A stretch of DNA of 44,350 bases, from assembly GCA_001567275.1 (NCBI GenBank), contig LNBX01000043.1, positions 1-44,350 of the forward strand, read 5' to 3'. Origin of the DNA: Bacteroidetes bacterium OLB10. Lineage in GTDB: Bacteria > Bacteroidota > Bacteroidia > AKYH767-A > OLB10. A program made the position numbers and the translations under genes. Within the stretch, counting starts at the first letter, position 1. Each line of letters starts with the position of its first letter. The notes below the pieces were generated by a model. The model saw only the letters and a program-made list of their open reading frames with translations, ran no database searches and was not told where the DNA came from. Shown here piece by piece: positions 9,243 through 18,200 of the stretch.

Positions 9243-10889
9243 ATGACAAAGAAATGTATATCAGTAACCGGTAAATTCCTACCGGTTATTTTTTTTATAG
9301 TCTTATCGCACTATTCTTCTGCGCAGAATAGTCCTGGAGAAATTCACGGAAGTTTTCAGATAGACGGACAGTATTATATTCAGGATTCTGTAATTAGTGC
9401 ACCTGAGGTAAATGAAAAGTTTTTGCTGAATGGCTATGGCGATCTTGTGTTTACGAAAGGAAACTTTAAAGCAGGATTGCGTTATGAAACTTATCAGAAT
9501 GTTTTACTCGGATACGACAAACGTTTCACCGGAAGCGGTATAGCCAATCGTTATGCAGAGTATGACAATGGGTTGCTTGCCATAACGGTAGGAAATTTTT
9601 ATGAGCAGTTTGGCAGCGGACTGATATTACGTTCATACTGGGAGCCAACATTAGGATATGATAATTCAATAGACGGATTGAGAGTAAGACTTAAACCTTA
9701 TTCAGGTATTACGGTTAAAGGTTTGATAGGTCGTCAGCGTTATTATTTCAAAACAGGTGAAGGAATTGTAAGAGGAGTGGACGCTGAAGTTGCATGGAAT
9801 GAAGTAGTGGATAAATGGAATGATGCAAAAACACATATCACAACAGGCTTCGGTTTTGTAAGCAAATACCAGAAGGATGATGACCCTGTTTATATTTTGC
9901 CTGAGAATGTTGCGGCCTACTCCGGCAGATTGGATATTACCAGAGGTAAAGTAACTGTAAATGCAGAGTATGCTTATAAATACAATGACCCTTCATCACT
10001 GAATAATTACAGTTATAAATTTGGAGATGCTGCTTTGCTGAAAGCAACTTATTCGCAAAAAGGTCTTGGAATATTTTTGGCAGCAAAGCGTATTGATAAT
10101 ATGAATTTCAGAAGTGAGCGCAACGCCAACCTCAACGACCTGATGATAAATTATCTTCCGGCATTGACAAAATACCATATTTATTCACTTGCTACTATTT
10201 ATCCTTATGCAACCCAGCCTAATGGCGAGATGGGATATGAAGGTGAAATAAATTACACTATCAAGAAAGGAACAAAACTGGGCGGTGATTATGGCACCAA
10301 TATTATTTTTAATGTTTCAGGAGCCAATAGCTTAAGCACAGAACCTGTTGCAGGAAAAGATTTATATAAAAGCGACTGGGGCAAAATAGGGAAGGATGTT
10401 TACTATAAAGAGTTCAGTTTGGAAATTTCAAGAAAATTCAACCGCCACTTTAAAATGGCATTGGTGTATATCAACCAAACCTATAATAAAGATAAAGTTC
10501 AGTTTCAGGGTTCAACACAATATGGAACTATTTATGATAACATAGTAGTGGCCGACATGACTTATAAACTGAACGACAGACATGCTCTTCGTCTGGAACT
10601 TCAGACCTTGCAAACCAAACAAGACTACAAATCATGGATGGCCGGGCTGCTGGAATATTCTTATTCACCGCACTGGTTTGTAGCTGTGTCCGATCAGTAT
10701 AATTATGGAAATGCAAAACCGGATTTACGAGTGCATTATTTTAACTTCTATGTAGGATATACTAAAAATTCAAGCAGAATATCATTGAGCTATGGCCGTC
10801 AGCGTGAAGGGTTGTTTTGTGTAGGAGGTGTGTGCAGACAAGTTCCCGCAAGCAACGGACTTGCAGTTTCAATATCAACCAGTTTTTAA
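9243..10889 (+). CDS. DUF6029-like outer-membrane beta-barrel protein
   Basis: A 548-residue protein with a signal peptide (cut near YSSAQ) followed by a long run of amphipathic beta strands rich in Tyr, Phe and Gly, ending in SISTSF with a terminal Phe, as expected for an outer-membrane barrel. The N-terminal strand region GEIHGSFQIDGQYYIQDS and the GNFYEQFGSGLILRSYWEP segment resemble the DUF6029 family of Bacteroidota (name from memory). No function is established to my knowledge. The ATG at 9243 is preferred over an adjacent in-frame TTG. It lies between a TlpA-like thioredoxin and an Omp28-like lipoprotein, so a role in assembling or anchoring redox-linked surface proteins is possible but unproven. 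Confidence 0.7.
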   Translation: MTKKCISVTGKFLPVIFFIVLSHYSSAQNSPGEIHGSFQIDGQYYIQDSVISAPEVNEKFLLNGYGDLVFTKGNFKAGLRYETYQNVLLGYDKRFTGSGIANRYAEYDNGLLAITVGNFYEQFGSGLILRSYWEPTLGYDNSIDGLRVRLKPYSGITVKGLIGRQRYYFKTGEGIVRGVDAEVAWNEVVDKWNDAKTHITTGFGFVSKYQKDDDPVYILPENVAAYSGRLDITRGKVTVNAEYAYKYNDPSSLNNYSYKFGDAALLKATYSQKGLGIFLAAKRIDNMNFRSERNANLNDLMINYLPALTKYHIYSLATIYPYATQPNGEMGYEGEINYTIKKGTKLGGDYGTNIIFNVSGANSLSTEPVAGKDLYKSDWGKIGKDVYYKEFSLEISRKFNRHFKMALVYINQTYNKDKVQFQGSTQYGTIYDNIVVADMTYKLNDRHALRLELQTLQTKQDYKSWMAGLLEYSYSPHWFVAVSDQYNYGNAKPDLRVHYFNFYVGYTKNSSRISLSYGRQREGLFCVGGVCRQVPASNGLAVSISTSF

Positions 10890-10907
10890 TTTCAGATAAT
10901 ATATATC

Positions 10908-12059
10908 ATGAAAAAATTAATCATCATTTGTGCCTTCGTAGCAGGAGTTTCAGTTTTTACTGCCTGCGATAAAGTGGAAGGTCCTTATAAAGTAGAAAAT
11001 AATACTTCTCTCGGTACATTGCCTGGAACACTCTCTGATATCAGAGTGCTCAATGCCACTACCACAGCTGACGATATTTCGTCACTGAAGGCAACATTCA
11101 CCATCACTGAAACAGATCCGAAAACTATCGAGGTGGTTTTTGAATGGCATGGAGCAAGTTCAAATTCTGTTTCACATGTTGCCGGTGGCAATGATGTAAC
11201 ATTCAGTAATGACTCTGTTGCAATTGCTGCACCTGCTCCTTATGGTACACTGACTTTTAAATATTCAGCTACAGTGAGTGAAAATCTGATTGGAGAAACT
11301 GACTTTGTGGTACCATTTACACCATCAAGTCCTGTGAAAAAAGTATTGTTTGAAGACTACACAGGAAGATTGTGCGGCAACTGTCCAAAGGCGCAGCGTC
11401 TGATTGCAAATACACTTGAACCGTTATATCATGAGCAATTAGTTGTGGCAACCAATCATGCAGGACATTATGCAATTCCTAATCCGGCAAACTGTTTTGC
11501 CGAAGATTTCAGAAATCCTGCTTCTACTGAACTGAACAGTTTTTTTGGACTGACTGCATATCCTTCAAGCATGGTGAACAGAGTTGGCTATCCTACCAAT
11601 CATATTAAGTTTTTTAACAGCTGGCAAAATGATATTGACCAGGAACTCAGTAAACCTAATGATGCTTATGTAGGTATTTACACTGCCTATGATCAAAGTA
11701 CAAGAACAGCAAACATTGTAGTCAGTTCAGAATTTCTTAATGCCTTGTCTGACGATTATAAGTTAGCTGTTTATTTGCTGGAAGATAGTCTTCATGGTTG
11801 TCAGCTTGACTATGATTTAACAACACCATCGCAGATTGATTCGGCATACATTCACAGACATGTTGTGCGGGGAGCTATCAATTCAACTTTTGGTGAAGAC
11901 CTTGCTGCAAATCCATCTACCCAAACAAAATTCTTAAGGATATTTAATTATCAGATCCCTTCTAATTTTAATGACAGCCAGTGCTATATTCTGGCTTACG
12001 TTTATAAGGCATCCAATTATTACGTTCTCCAATCTGAGACAAAGAGGATAAGACCTTAG
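10908..12059 (+). CDS. Omp28-like outer-membrane lipoprotein with CxxC motif
   Basis: A 383-residue protein with a lipoprotein signal peptide (MKKLIIICAFVAGVSVFTAC, lipid-modified C20). Residues about 30-135 look like an Ig-like beta domain. From about 140 onward an Omp28-type thioredoxin-fold domain begins with FEDYTGRLCGNCPKAQRLI (CGNC), the same position and context as the CGPC motif in the T9SS cargo protein encoded at 6037. Omp28-related proteins are outer-membrane-associated in Porphyromonas and relatives; their thiol chemistry is not well defined. It ends the five-gene envelope cluster, with 18 nt separating it from the DUF6029-like gene. Confidence 0.8.
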   Translation: MKKLIIICAFVAGVSVFTACDKVEGPYKVENNTSLGTLPGTLSDIRVLNATTTADDISSLKATFTITETDPKTIEVVFEWHGASSNSVSHVAGGNDVTFSNDSVAIAAPAPYGTLTFKYSATVSENLIGETDFVVPFTPSSPVKKVLFEDYTGRLCGNCPKAQRLIANTLEPLYHEQLVVATNHAGHYAIPNPANCFAEDFRNPASTELNSFFGLTAYPSSMVNRVGYPTNHIKFFNSWQNDIDQELSKPNDAYVGIYTAYDQSTRTANIVVSSEFLNALSDDYKLAVYLLEDSLHGCQLDYDLTTPSQIDSAYIHRHVVRGAINSTFGEDLAANPSTQTKFLRIFNYQIPSNFNDSQCYILAYVYKASNYYVLQSETKRIRP

Positions 12060-12086
12060 GTTAAGCTGATTGCAAAAGTTAGTGCG

Positions 12087-12566
12087 ATGAAACCACTGAC
12101 CTCATTTATTGATTCACCGTTGGGGTTTTTGGAAATTGTGAGTGACGGAAATTATTTAGTCAAAGCCGAATTCAGTGATAACTATGATGGGAGTGAAATA
12201 GTAGTTGGAAAAGTTGCTGAGAAAGTAAAAAGGGAACTGCGGGAATATTTTAATGGTAAACGAAAGAAGTTCACTGTTAAACTTAAACCTGATGGAACCG
12301 AATTTCAGAAACAGGTGTGGGATGATTTGCTGCTGATTCCGTACGGCAAAACCATCACCTATCGTCAGCAGGCTCTTCGTTTGGGAGGAGTGGAAAAAAT
12401 CAGAGCCACTGCATCAGCTAATGGCAAAAACCCAATTGCCATCATCATACCATGCCATCGTGTAATAGGCAGTGACGGGTCGCTTACCGGTTATGGAGGA
12501 GGGCTTTGGAGAAAAGAGAAATTACTTCTGCTCGAAAAAGGTTTGTTACAACCGGAGTTGTTTTAG
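12087..12566 (+). CDS. ogt: methylated-DNA--[protein]-cysteine S-methyltransferase
   Basis: A 159-residue protein of normal length for Ogt/AGT. It has the helix-turn-helix and active-site region VWDDLLLIPYGKTITYRQQA followed by IPCHRVIGSDGSLTGYGGG, where C123 of the PCHRV motif is the residue that accepts the alkyl group from O6-alkylguanine. It repairs alkylated DNA in a suicide reaction in the cytoplasm. It begins 27 nt after the Omp28-like lipoprotein gene but is functionally unrelated and may have its own promoter. It is the last gene before the AT-rich cassette and converges on it. Confidence 0.95.
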   Translation: MKPLTSFIDSPLGFLEIVSDGNYLVKAEFSDNYDGSEIVVGKVAEKVKRELREYFNGKRKKFTVKLKPDGTEFQKQVWDDLLLIPYGKTITYRQQALRLGGVEKIRATASANGKNPIAIIIPCHRVIGSDGSLTGYGGGLWRKEKLLLLEKGLLQPELF

Positions 12567-12664
12567 AGTTGATTTATCTTTAAAATAACTTAAAAAAACA
12601 AAGGGTAGTTTTCTTGCTCTTAAAAAGTTTGGGTATTATTTAGTAAACTTAGAAAATTAGAATA

Positions 12665-13117
12665 TTACATACTAATAGATAAAAATACAGAATCAACATT
12701 ATCAGGAGTTAAAGACACAACATCACTTATTGAGTTTCCTTCCCAAACAATAAGTGCGGTATTTTCAGCACCAATATTAATTTTATTTAGATTTCCTGTT
12801 TTGTCAATCAATATGTTTTTATTATTCATTTTCTCGTTCCATTGATTATAATTTTTCTTTGAAATCAGTAAGTAAAGATTGCTTATATTCGACTTGCTGA
12901 ATGCATTTAAGGCAGACTTATCACATCCGGTACAAGCAGATTCAGTAATTATCAGAAAATATTTACGATCTGTGTTAAGAGTAAAATCAAATTCACTTTT
13001 TAAGTAACTTTTAAATAATACAGATTTCTTATTGCCGCTACTTTGAACACATGAAATCAGCATTGTTATAACAAAGACTTTATATATCCTTATAAATGTA
13101 AAATTTTCTTTCGTCAT
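12665..13117 (-). CDS. small lipoprotein with CxxC thiol motif, possible thioredoxin-like
   Basis: A 150-residue protein whose ATG at 13117 gives a lipoprotein signal ending in LISC (C23). The mature part contains ITESACTGCDKSALNAF (C62 and C65, CxxC after a beta strand), followed by a strand-helix pattern consistent with a thioredoxin-like fold, but no cis-Pro motif is obvious. It overlaps the upstream gene by 38 nt, so the two are translationally linked. Small thiol lipoproteins of this kind are often encoded next to DUF4221-like propeller lipoproteins in Bacteroidota (from memory), as is the case here. The role is unknown. Composition is very AT- and Asn-rich compared with flanking core genes. 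Confidence 0.65.
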   Translation of the reverse strand: MTKENFTFIRIYKVFVITMLISCVQSSGNKKSVLFKSYLKSEFDFTLNTDRKYFLIITESACTGCDKSALNAFSKSNISNLYLLISKKNYNQWNEKMNNKNILIDKTGNLNKINIGAENTALIVWEGNSISDVVSLTPDNVDSVFLSISM

Positions 13118-14273
13118 TATTATCTGGTAATGTAATTAAAAGTAAACCGTTTTGAGATACATACAATATGCGATTATCAAATTTATTAGATGGGAAGTTT
13201 ACAACCTTTTGTAACTGAAAAGTACTGTCATAGATTAATAAATTGAAAGGTTTTGTATTCCATTTTGCAATAGTTCCATCAGCATTTTCATAGTTGGTTT
13301 TTTTAGACTGAATTCTGATAAAGCGATTCTTGAAATGATCATAAATTGAATTAGTGTACCTGTCATTTTCGGTTAAGTACTTTGCTATATAACTATAATC
13401 TGATAGTTTTTCAAATTCAAAGGGCTCTGGTGAATGAAACCCGTAATCAGGGGGTACAATATTTTGAAAACTATGTTTGGCGCGGTCGTAAATGATTAAA
13501 TCTGATAATGCTTCAAAAGAATAGATAATTTTATTATCTGATAATATTGTTCTTATAGGATTGAAATCATAAAAAAATTGATTTTGAAATTCATCCGGAT
13601 ATTTTCCAAATGAATTGATGCAAACAAGATGATCGTTCTCAAACTGAATTTCACAATCAAAATTTCTATGAAAATAGTTTTGAAAATCGTTGAGCGTTTC
13701 TAAGGCCTTGTCGGGATATGAATATGCAAAAAATGACAGATCAATTTTTTCTAACGGAAATTGGTAATTCGTTTGAAGTAAAATCGAATCAAAGCTGCAA
13801 TATTTGCTATTTGTAATGGAGTACGATGTCAACGAGCCTCCGCTTAACAACAGAAGATTATTATTGTCTGTGATAAAATATACTGAATCTTTTGTTTCTA
13901 TGTAATAGTCGATAATATTCTGTGGAGATGAAATTACTTTAATAAGATTGTCGGTAGAATCATTTATGTTGTATAAACAAAGTTGATTTTTCTTGTTATT
14001 AAAAATAGTTAAATAGGTTTTATTGTGTTTATCATCAAAATACACTTTACACATTGTTGGGTTAAAGTCGGTAAGAATAGAGGGTGGTAAACGAATTTCT
14101 TGACTATTCAAAGATTTATAATCAATAACTAATAAATTATTGCTACTAGTAATGTTGCAACTGTTATTAATAATTAAAATTGTGATAACTGACAGGATTT
14201 GCATAAAAACAACAAAAAGGGGAGATGAATATCTACCCCTTTTTGTCAAATATAAATTTCTCCTATAACTCAC
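13080..14273 (-). CDS. DUF4221-like beta-propeller lipoprotein
   Basis: A 397-residue protein if it begins at the GTG at 14273, which overlaps the previous gene by 11 nt. An ATG at 14204 would remove 23 residues, but the remaining signal MQILSVITILIINNSC then lacks any positive charge, so an upstream start (GTG 14273 or a TTG at 14249) is favoured. The lipobox is NNSC (C39 from the GTG). The mature part is a series of beta-strand repeats with D/N-rich turns (IIYDRAKHSFQNI, LLIYDSTFQLQKVVNF, LYVSQNGLLLIT), like the propeller lipoproteins labelled DUF4221. Their function is unknown. It is the middle gene of an AT-rich three-lipoprotein cassette. Confidence 0.6.
   Translation of the reverse strand: MSYRRNLYLTKRGRYSSPLFVVFMQILSVITILIINNSCNITSSNNLLVIDYKSLNSQEIRLPPSILTDFNPTMCKVYFDDKHNKTYLTIFNNKKNQLCLYNINDSTDNLIKVISSPQNIIDYYIETKDSVYFITDNNNLLLLSGGSLTSYSITNSKYCSFDSILLQTNYQFPLEKIDLSFFAYSYPDKALETLNDFQNYFHRNFDCEIQFENDHLVCINSFGKYPDEFQNQFFYDFNPIRTILSDNKIIYSFEALSDLIIYDRAKHSFQNIVPPDYGFHSPEPFEFEKLSDYSYIAKYLTENDRYTNSIYDHFKNRFIRIQSKKTNYENADGTIAKWNTKPFNLLIYDSTFQLQKVVNFPSNKFDNRILYVSQNGLLLITLPDNNDERKFYIYKDI
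14212..14246 (-). terminator. attenuator/terminator hairpin just downstream of the Cys-rich lipoprotein gene
   Basis: The arms 14212-14226 and 14231-14246 pair over 15 bp with one bulged base and a 4-nt loop (GAAT). Read on the minus strand, the GGGG/CCCC core ends in TTTTTGTTGTTTTT, which fits an intrinsic terminator. It lies 17 nt beyond the stop of the Cys-rich lipoprotein gene and inside, or just before, the start of the next gene. It would lower expression of the two downstream genes relative to the first. Confidence 0.6.
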
Positions 14274-14763
14274 TTGTGTTTACTTGAAGTACAAATTCAA
14301 AATTATCAAATGTTAAGTTATCTGGGTCGCCAGCAAAGAAATATGTTATATCACCTTCGGTTTGATAAATTAACGCGTAGTTTCCTGACTGAAGTTTATT
14401 AAGATATTTAATATTATCAGAATATTCTCCTTCATCGACATCTAAATCTGGAAATATATTTCTCCATGCATCACTATTAAAATATTGTGACGTAGATTCT
14501 GATGTACCGTTAGACGCACTAATTAAATCATTATAAGCTTGTAAACCTGTAATTATGACTTCTGCAAAACAGTTGACCTTAGGCTTAACGCATTTATCAA
14601 CACCGTTCCATACACAACATAGCCCCCATTTCTTTTTTGAGATTTTCGCTGTTTCCGACATCATTGAATGATCAGTCATTTCATCTTTCACATTGTTCTT
14701 CTCGCAGGAAGATGTGATCAGGACTGTTGCTAGTGCAACAATTTTAAAACTAATACTTTTCAT
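14263..14763 (-). CDS. Cys-rich lipoprotein of unknown function
   Basis: A 166-residue protein with a lipoprotein signal (MKSISFKIVALATVLITSSC, C20). A linker carries four close cysteines: GLCCVWNGVDKC (C49, C50, C58) and NCFAEV (C65). The C-terminal part is acidic (FPDLDVDEGEYSDNIKY and following), with aromatic strands near the end (TYFFAGDPDNLTFDNFEF). I do not recognise the family. The Cys cluster could form disulfides or bind metal, and the CxxC lipoprotein encoded two genes downstream is a natural thiol partner. This is the first gene of the cassette, transcribed divergently from an XRE regulator. A hairpin terminator directly after it suggests it is made in excess over the other two. 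Confidence 0.6.
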   Translation of the reverse strand: MKSISFKIVALATVLITSSCEKNNVKDEMTDHSMMSETAKISKKKWGLCCVWNGVDKCVKPKVNCFAEVIITGLQAYNDLISASNGTSESTSQYFNSDAWRNIFPDLDVDEGEYSDNIKYLNKLQSGNYALIYQTEGDITYFFAGDPDNLTFDNFEFVLQVNTSEL

Positions 14764-14827
14764 ATTTTTTAAGTTTTATAATTTCTCTTACTCTTTTTTG
14801 GATTTTCAGATACCTCCATTAATGAGT

Positions 14828-14835
14828 CAAATGTA
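14828..14835 (-). promoter_or_regulatory. -7 box for the lipoprotein cassette
   Basis: On the minus strand this reads TACATTTG, matching TAnnTTTG, about 65 nt before the lipoprotein ATG at 14763. The palindrome at 14838-14880 begins 2 nt upstream of it, where a -33 element would lie. Confidence 0.45.
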
Positions 14836-14837
14836 AA

Positions 14838-14880
14838 TAACTTTTCCTAAAAAGATACATAAATGTATCATAAAAAGTTA
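14838..14880. promoter_or_regulatory. nested inverted repeats, candidate operator of the XRE regulator
   Basis: A perfect 7-bp palindrome GATACAT-AA-ATGTATC lies at 14854-14869. It is flanked by an outer 8-bp inverted repeat, TAACTTTT (14838-14845) and AAAAGTTA (14873-14880). The site sits in the divergent intergenic region, 28 nt before the XRE gene and overlapping the promoter region of the lipoprotein cassette. This is the arrangement expected for an autoregulating dimeric HTH repressor. Binding is inferred, not shown. Confidence 0.6.
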
Positions 14881-14907
14881 TGAACAAACTGACTTTGGCT
14901 CCCTATT

Positions 14908-15129
14908 ATGAGGGATGAGCTAGTAATTAAAAAGGTAGGTATTCGTATTAGAAAATTACGACTATTAAATAATATTAGTCAAGCCCAATTAGCTTTTGAA
15001 GCGGGAATCCCTCGTATGCAAGTTGTAAGAATTGAAAGTGGGAGTATTAATACTACCATTAGTTCACTTAATGCAATTGCAAAAGTATTAAATGTTGAAC
15101 TAAAGGATTTGTTTGATTTTGAAAAGTAG
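14908..15129 (+). CDS. XRE-family transcriptional regulator (single HTH)
   Basis: A 73-residue protein that is almost entirely one Cro/C1-type helix-turn-helix domain: IRKLRLLNNISQAQLAFEAG (helices 1-2), IPRMQVVRIESGS (recognition helix) and ISSLNAIAKVLNVELKDLF. It lacks any effector domain, so it probably dimerises through the HTH domain itself. It is divergent from the AT-rich lipoprotein cassette, with an operator-like palindrome between them, and is the obvious candidate regulator of that cassette. Such short regulators are also common in toxin-antitoxin and mobile elements, but no toxin or recombinase is adjacent. Confidence 0.85.
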   Translation: MRDELVIKKVGIRIRKLRLLNNISQAQLAFEAGIPRMQVVRIESGSINTTISSLNAIAKVLNVELKDLFDFEK

Positions 15130-15228
15130 AATTCATTAAAAGAGATCAGATAAATCAAAGTAAATTAATTATTATAAATATTTTTTATCAACAAGTTATT
15201 CATTTAAATTAATATTCAATAATTTGAT

Positions 15229-18200
15229 TCAAAACGTCCTTCCGATTCCAATCACATATCGCAGTTTGAAATAATCACCTTCAGCTGCAGGCACACTGTT
15301 TATCAGCAATGGGAAATCACAGCGTAGTGTAACAGGTTTAATGGCATTAAATCGTCTAAACTTTTTTATTGTTAATGCAGCGCCAATACCTCCATCAGCT
15401 TTCAGGTTAGTCCATTTCATTGTTTCTTTCGAATTGGTGTTGACCATAGATCCAGCATCAGCAAATAAATACACATCCATCTTCAGCCAGTTTCGTGTAA
15501 AAGATGGTTTGAAATTAACCAGGCGATCCAGATCCATCTCAACAGAAGCAGAAGCCCCCGACAAACCTTTGTAAAAATAGTTTTGTTCACCATCTTTGTT
15601 AACAGGCATTAAGTATCCTGCATAACCTCTCAGATTGAGCCCGCCACCTTGCTGAAAGTGATTTATTCTGTCGCCATATCCCAGCCAACTATATGGCACA
15701 AATGCACGTGAGCGAATCCATTCATTGTCCATCATCTCCTCGCCATTGGCACCAGCCATATACAATGCACTCTCGCTCGGCACAGAGCTGCCATAACCAT
15801 ATTGAGCAAACACTCTCATGCGCCAGTCAATTTTTCCTGTAGTTGCATATTCAGTGTTTGTAAGGCTGATTTTAGAGTAAGCATAATCACTCAGAAATGA
15901 TGCAGAGGTCATTTGCAAAACTGATTGCCCTCTGAAATTATTCAATTCATACGACTTTCTTACTCCAATGGTAAGAGAGGTATTGTAAAGTGCCGATTGC
16001 CATTCATCAGGATATAACAGATATTCCAGCGTGTTGGTGTTGCGTCTGTATAAGAATTTATATTCGGAAAAAAACTGAAGATTATATTTTAATGCATCTA
16101 ATTGTGCTCCTGATTTGAAAAATGTAAGTCCGTCAAGCATGCCGCCACCAATCCATGCAGAAACATTTTTGGAAATAAAATTCAATGGCGTTTTATAGTT
16201 TAATCGAAATGATGCAGGATCATTTTTATTGATGTCGGCATTGGGCGAAAGGCTGTTTTGTCCTACGGTTGTGTTTATCCATACATCACCTGAAAAAATA
16301 TGGCGGATGTTGAGATAATTGCTTTCAGCATGTATGCCTATTTTAAGACCGTCATAATTATTGAACCACAGTGCAGGTCGCATATAAAACACATAGTTTT
16401 TCCAGTCGGAATAATTCGGTTTCTGCCATTTGTCAAATACAAGTTTATAAGGGCGTGGCCAGGTGTTATCAATTTGGTAGCAATCACCCAGCCTGTCAGT
16501 AGTGTCAATCATTACGCTTTTTATACCACAGGGAATATGTACGTGTGCACTGTATGTTTCACGTAATTTATCCCATCCTTCCCATTTAGGGAGTATGGTG
16601 GCATCAGTTTGTTTGATGAACCACTTATTGGGAATATGATAATCATATTTTAAACCACAATTGGAAATCACCGTAAAGTCAATAGGTGATTGCATGCGTT
16701 GTTTGCGTTTGAATTTTATAATGTAGCCATTTTCGCTGTCAGAATTTTTGATGCCGCAAATTTTGTAATCTAATTTCTTGTCAGTTTCAATCCATTGATC
16801 GAAAAACCAACTCAAATCAGTTTGTGCTACCTGTGTAATACTGTTTCTGAAATCTTCAGGATAAGGATGACAGAATTTCCACTGATGGAAATAATGTTGC
16901 ATGGCTTTGCTGAATAAACTGTCACCTAAAACATATTGAAGGTTGTAGAGCATGGTAGCTGTTTTTCGATAAACCATACTGTAACCTCCTCCATGTCCAA
17001 GAGCACTGTTAAACATGTCGCTGTGTGTATTGATGAATCCATCTTCATCAGATAATGCAGCTCTCAGATAAGGTCCGTAAACTGTATAATATTGCTGATT
17101 CATTGGAGTAGTGATTTTTTGATCGAGCCAGCGAGTTACTCTTTGTTTAAAATAATAACCCTCCAGTCGTTCCAAAGCCCATGCATTGATAAACTGAGTA
17201 AAACCTTCGTCCATAAAAGCTCTGTAGGTTTCATTGTTGCCAACCATGGCATAAAACCAGTTATGACCGATTTCATGACAAAGCAGACTGCGGTAACCCG
17301 GGTCAGAGCCATTGTCCATTGTAAGCATAGGATATTCCATACCGTCACGTGCATCTGCAACAACAATTTTAGGATAAGCATACATGCCAAAATCTTTGGA
17401 GTATACTTCGATAATGCGTGCTGCGTAGGATGCAGCATTTTGCCAGCCGGCACAATGTGGTTCCTGTGCTATTGCAACACATTTTATACCATTCCAGATT
17501 ACTTCGTCAATGCGGTAGGTGGGGTCAGCAGTAAATGCAAAGTCATGAACATTCTCTGCATGGTATTTCCATGTTTTGGAAGTTCCGTCAGCAGGAATGA
17601 CAGTGCCGGGTGCTTCACCATAAGGTTTATTCTTAAAATTCTTAATGCTAAGCTTGCTTTTTAAATCATCCGGTAATACTTCTTTTTCATTCGTTAAAAT
17701 TCCTGTAGCTTCTACAACATAGTTATTAGGAAAAGTAAGTTCTACATCAAAATCACCAAAGTCGCCATAGAACTCACGTCCTAAATGCTGGTTGATATCC
17801 CACCCGTTGCGGGCATCATACACACTTATTTTGGGGTACCACTGGCAACCGTTATAGTGTTTAAAACCCCAGGATTCATACATCTGCATACGCCTGCGCT
17901 GACTTCCGGTGTCATAATAGGTTTTAAAATTTATTTGAAACACAATTTCATTTCCGGGTAATAAAGGTTCAGGAAGCATTACTTTCATGATTGAATAATC
18001 AATTTCTTTTTGAAGACTTGCTTCGAACGCTCTGCCATTAATAAAAGTCGTTGTCAGGGATAGAATTTCTGTTCCCAAACCTTTAGACTCATACTGCCCA
18101 TATTTTATTTTTCTGTTATTGGCTTTATTTAAATCATCCAGATAGCTTCCCGGTGTAAATGAGTTCTGGTACAGATGAAAAAAAACAAATCGCAAAGTGT

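Noticed and set aside
17092..17664. 190-residue open frame on the + strand inside the M1 peptidase gene
   Set aside because: It is antisense to the well-supported peptidase domain, including the HEIGH region, and its translation has no recognisable domain or start context.
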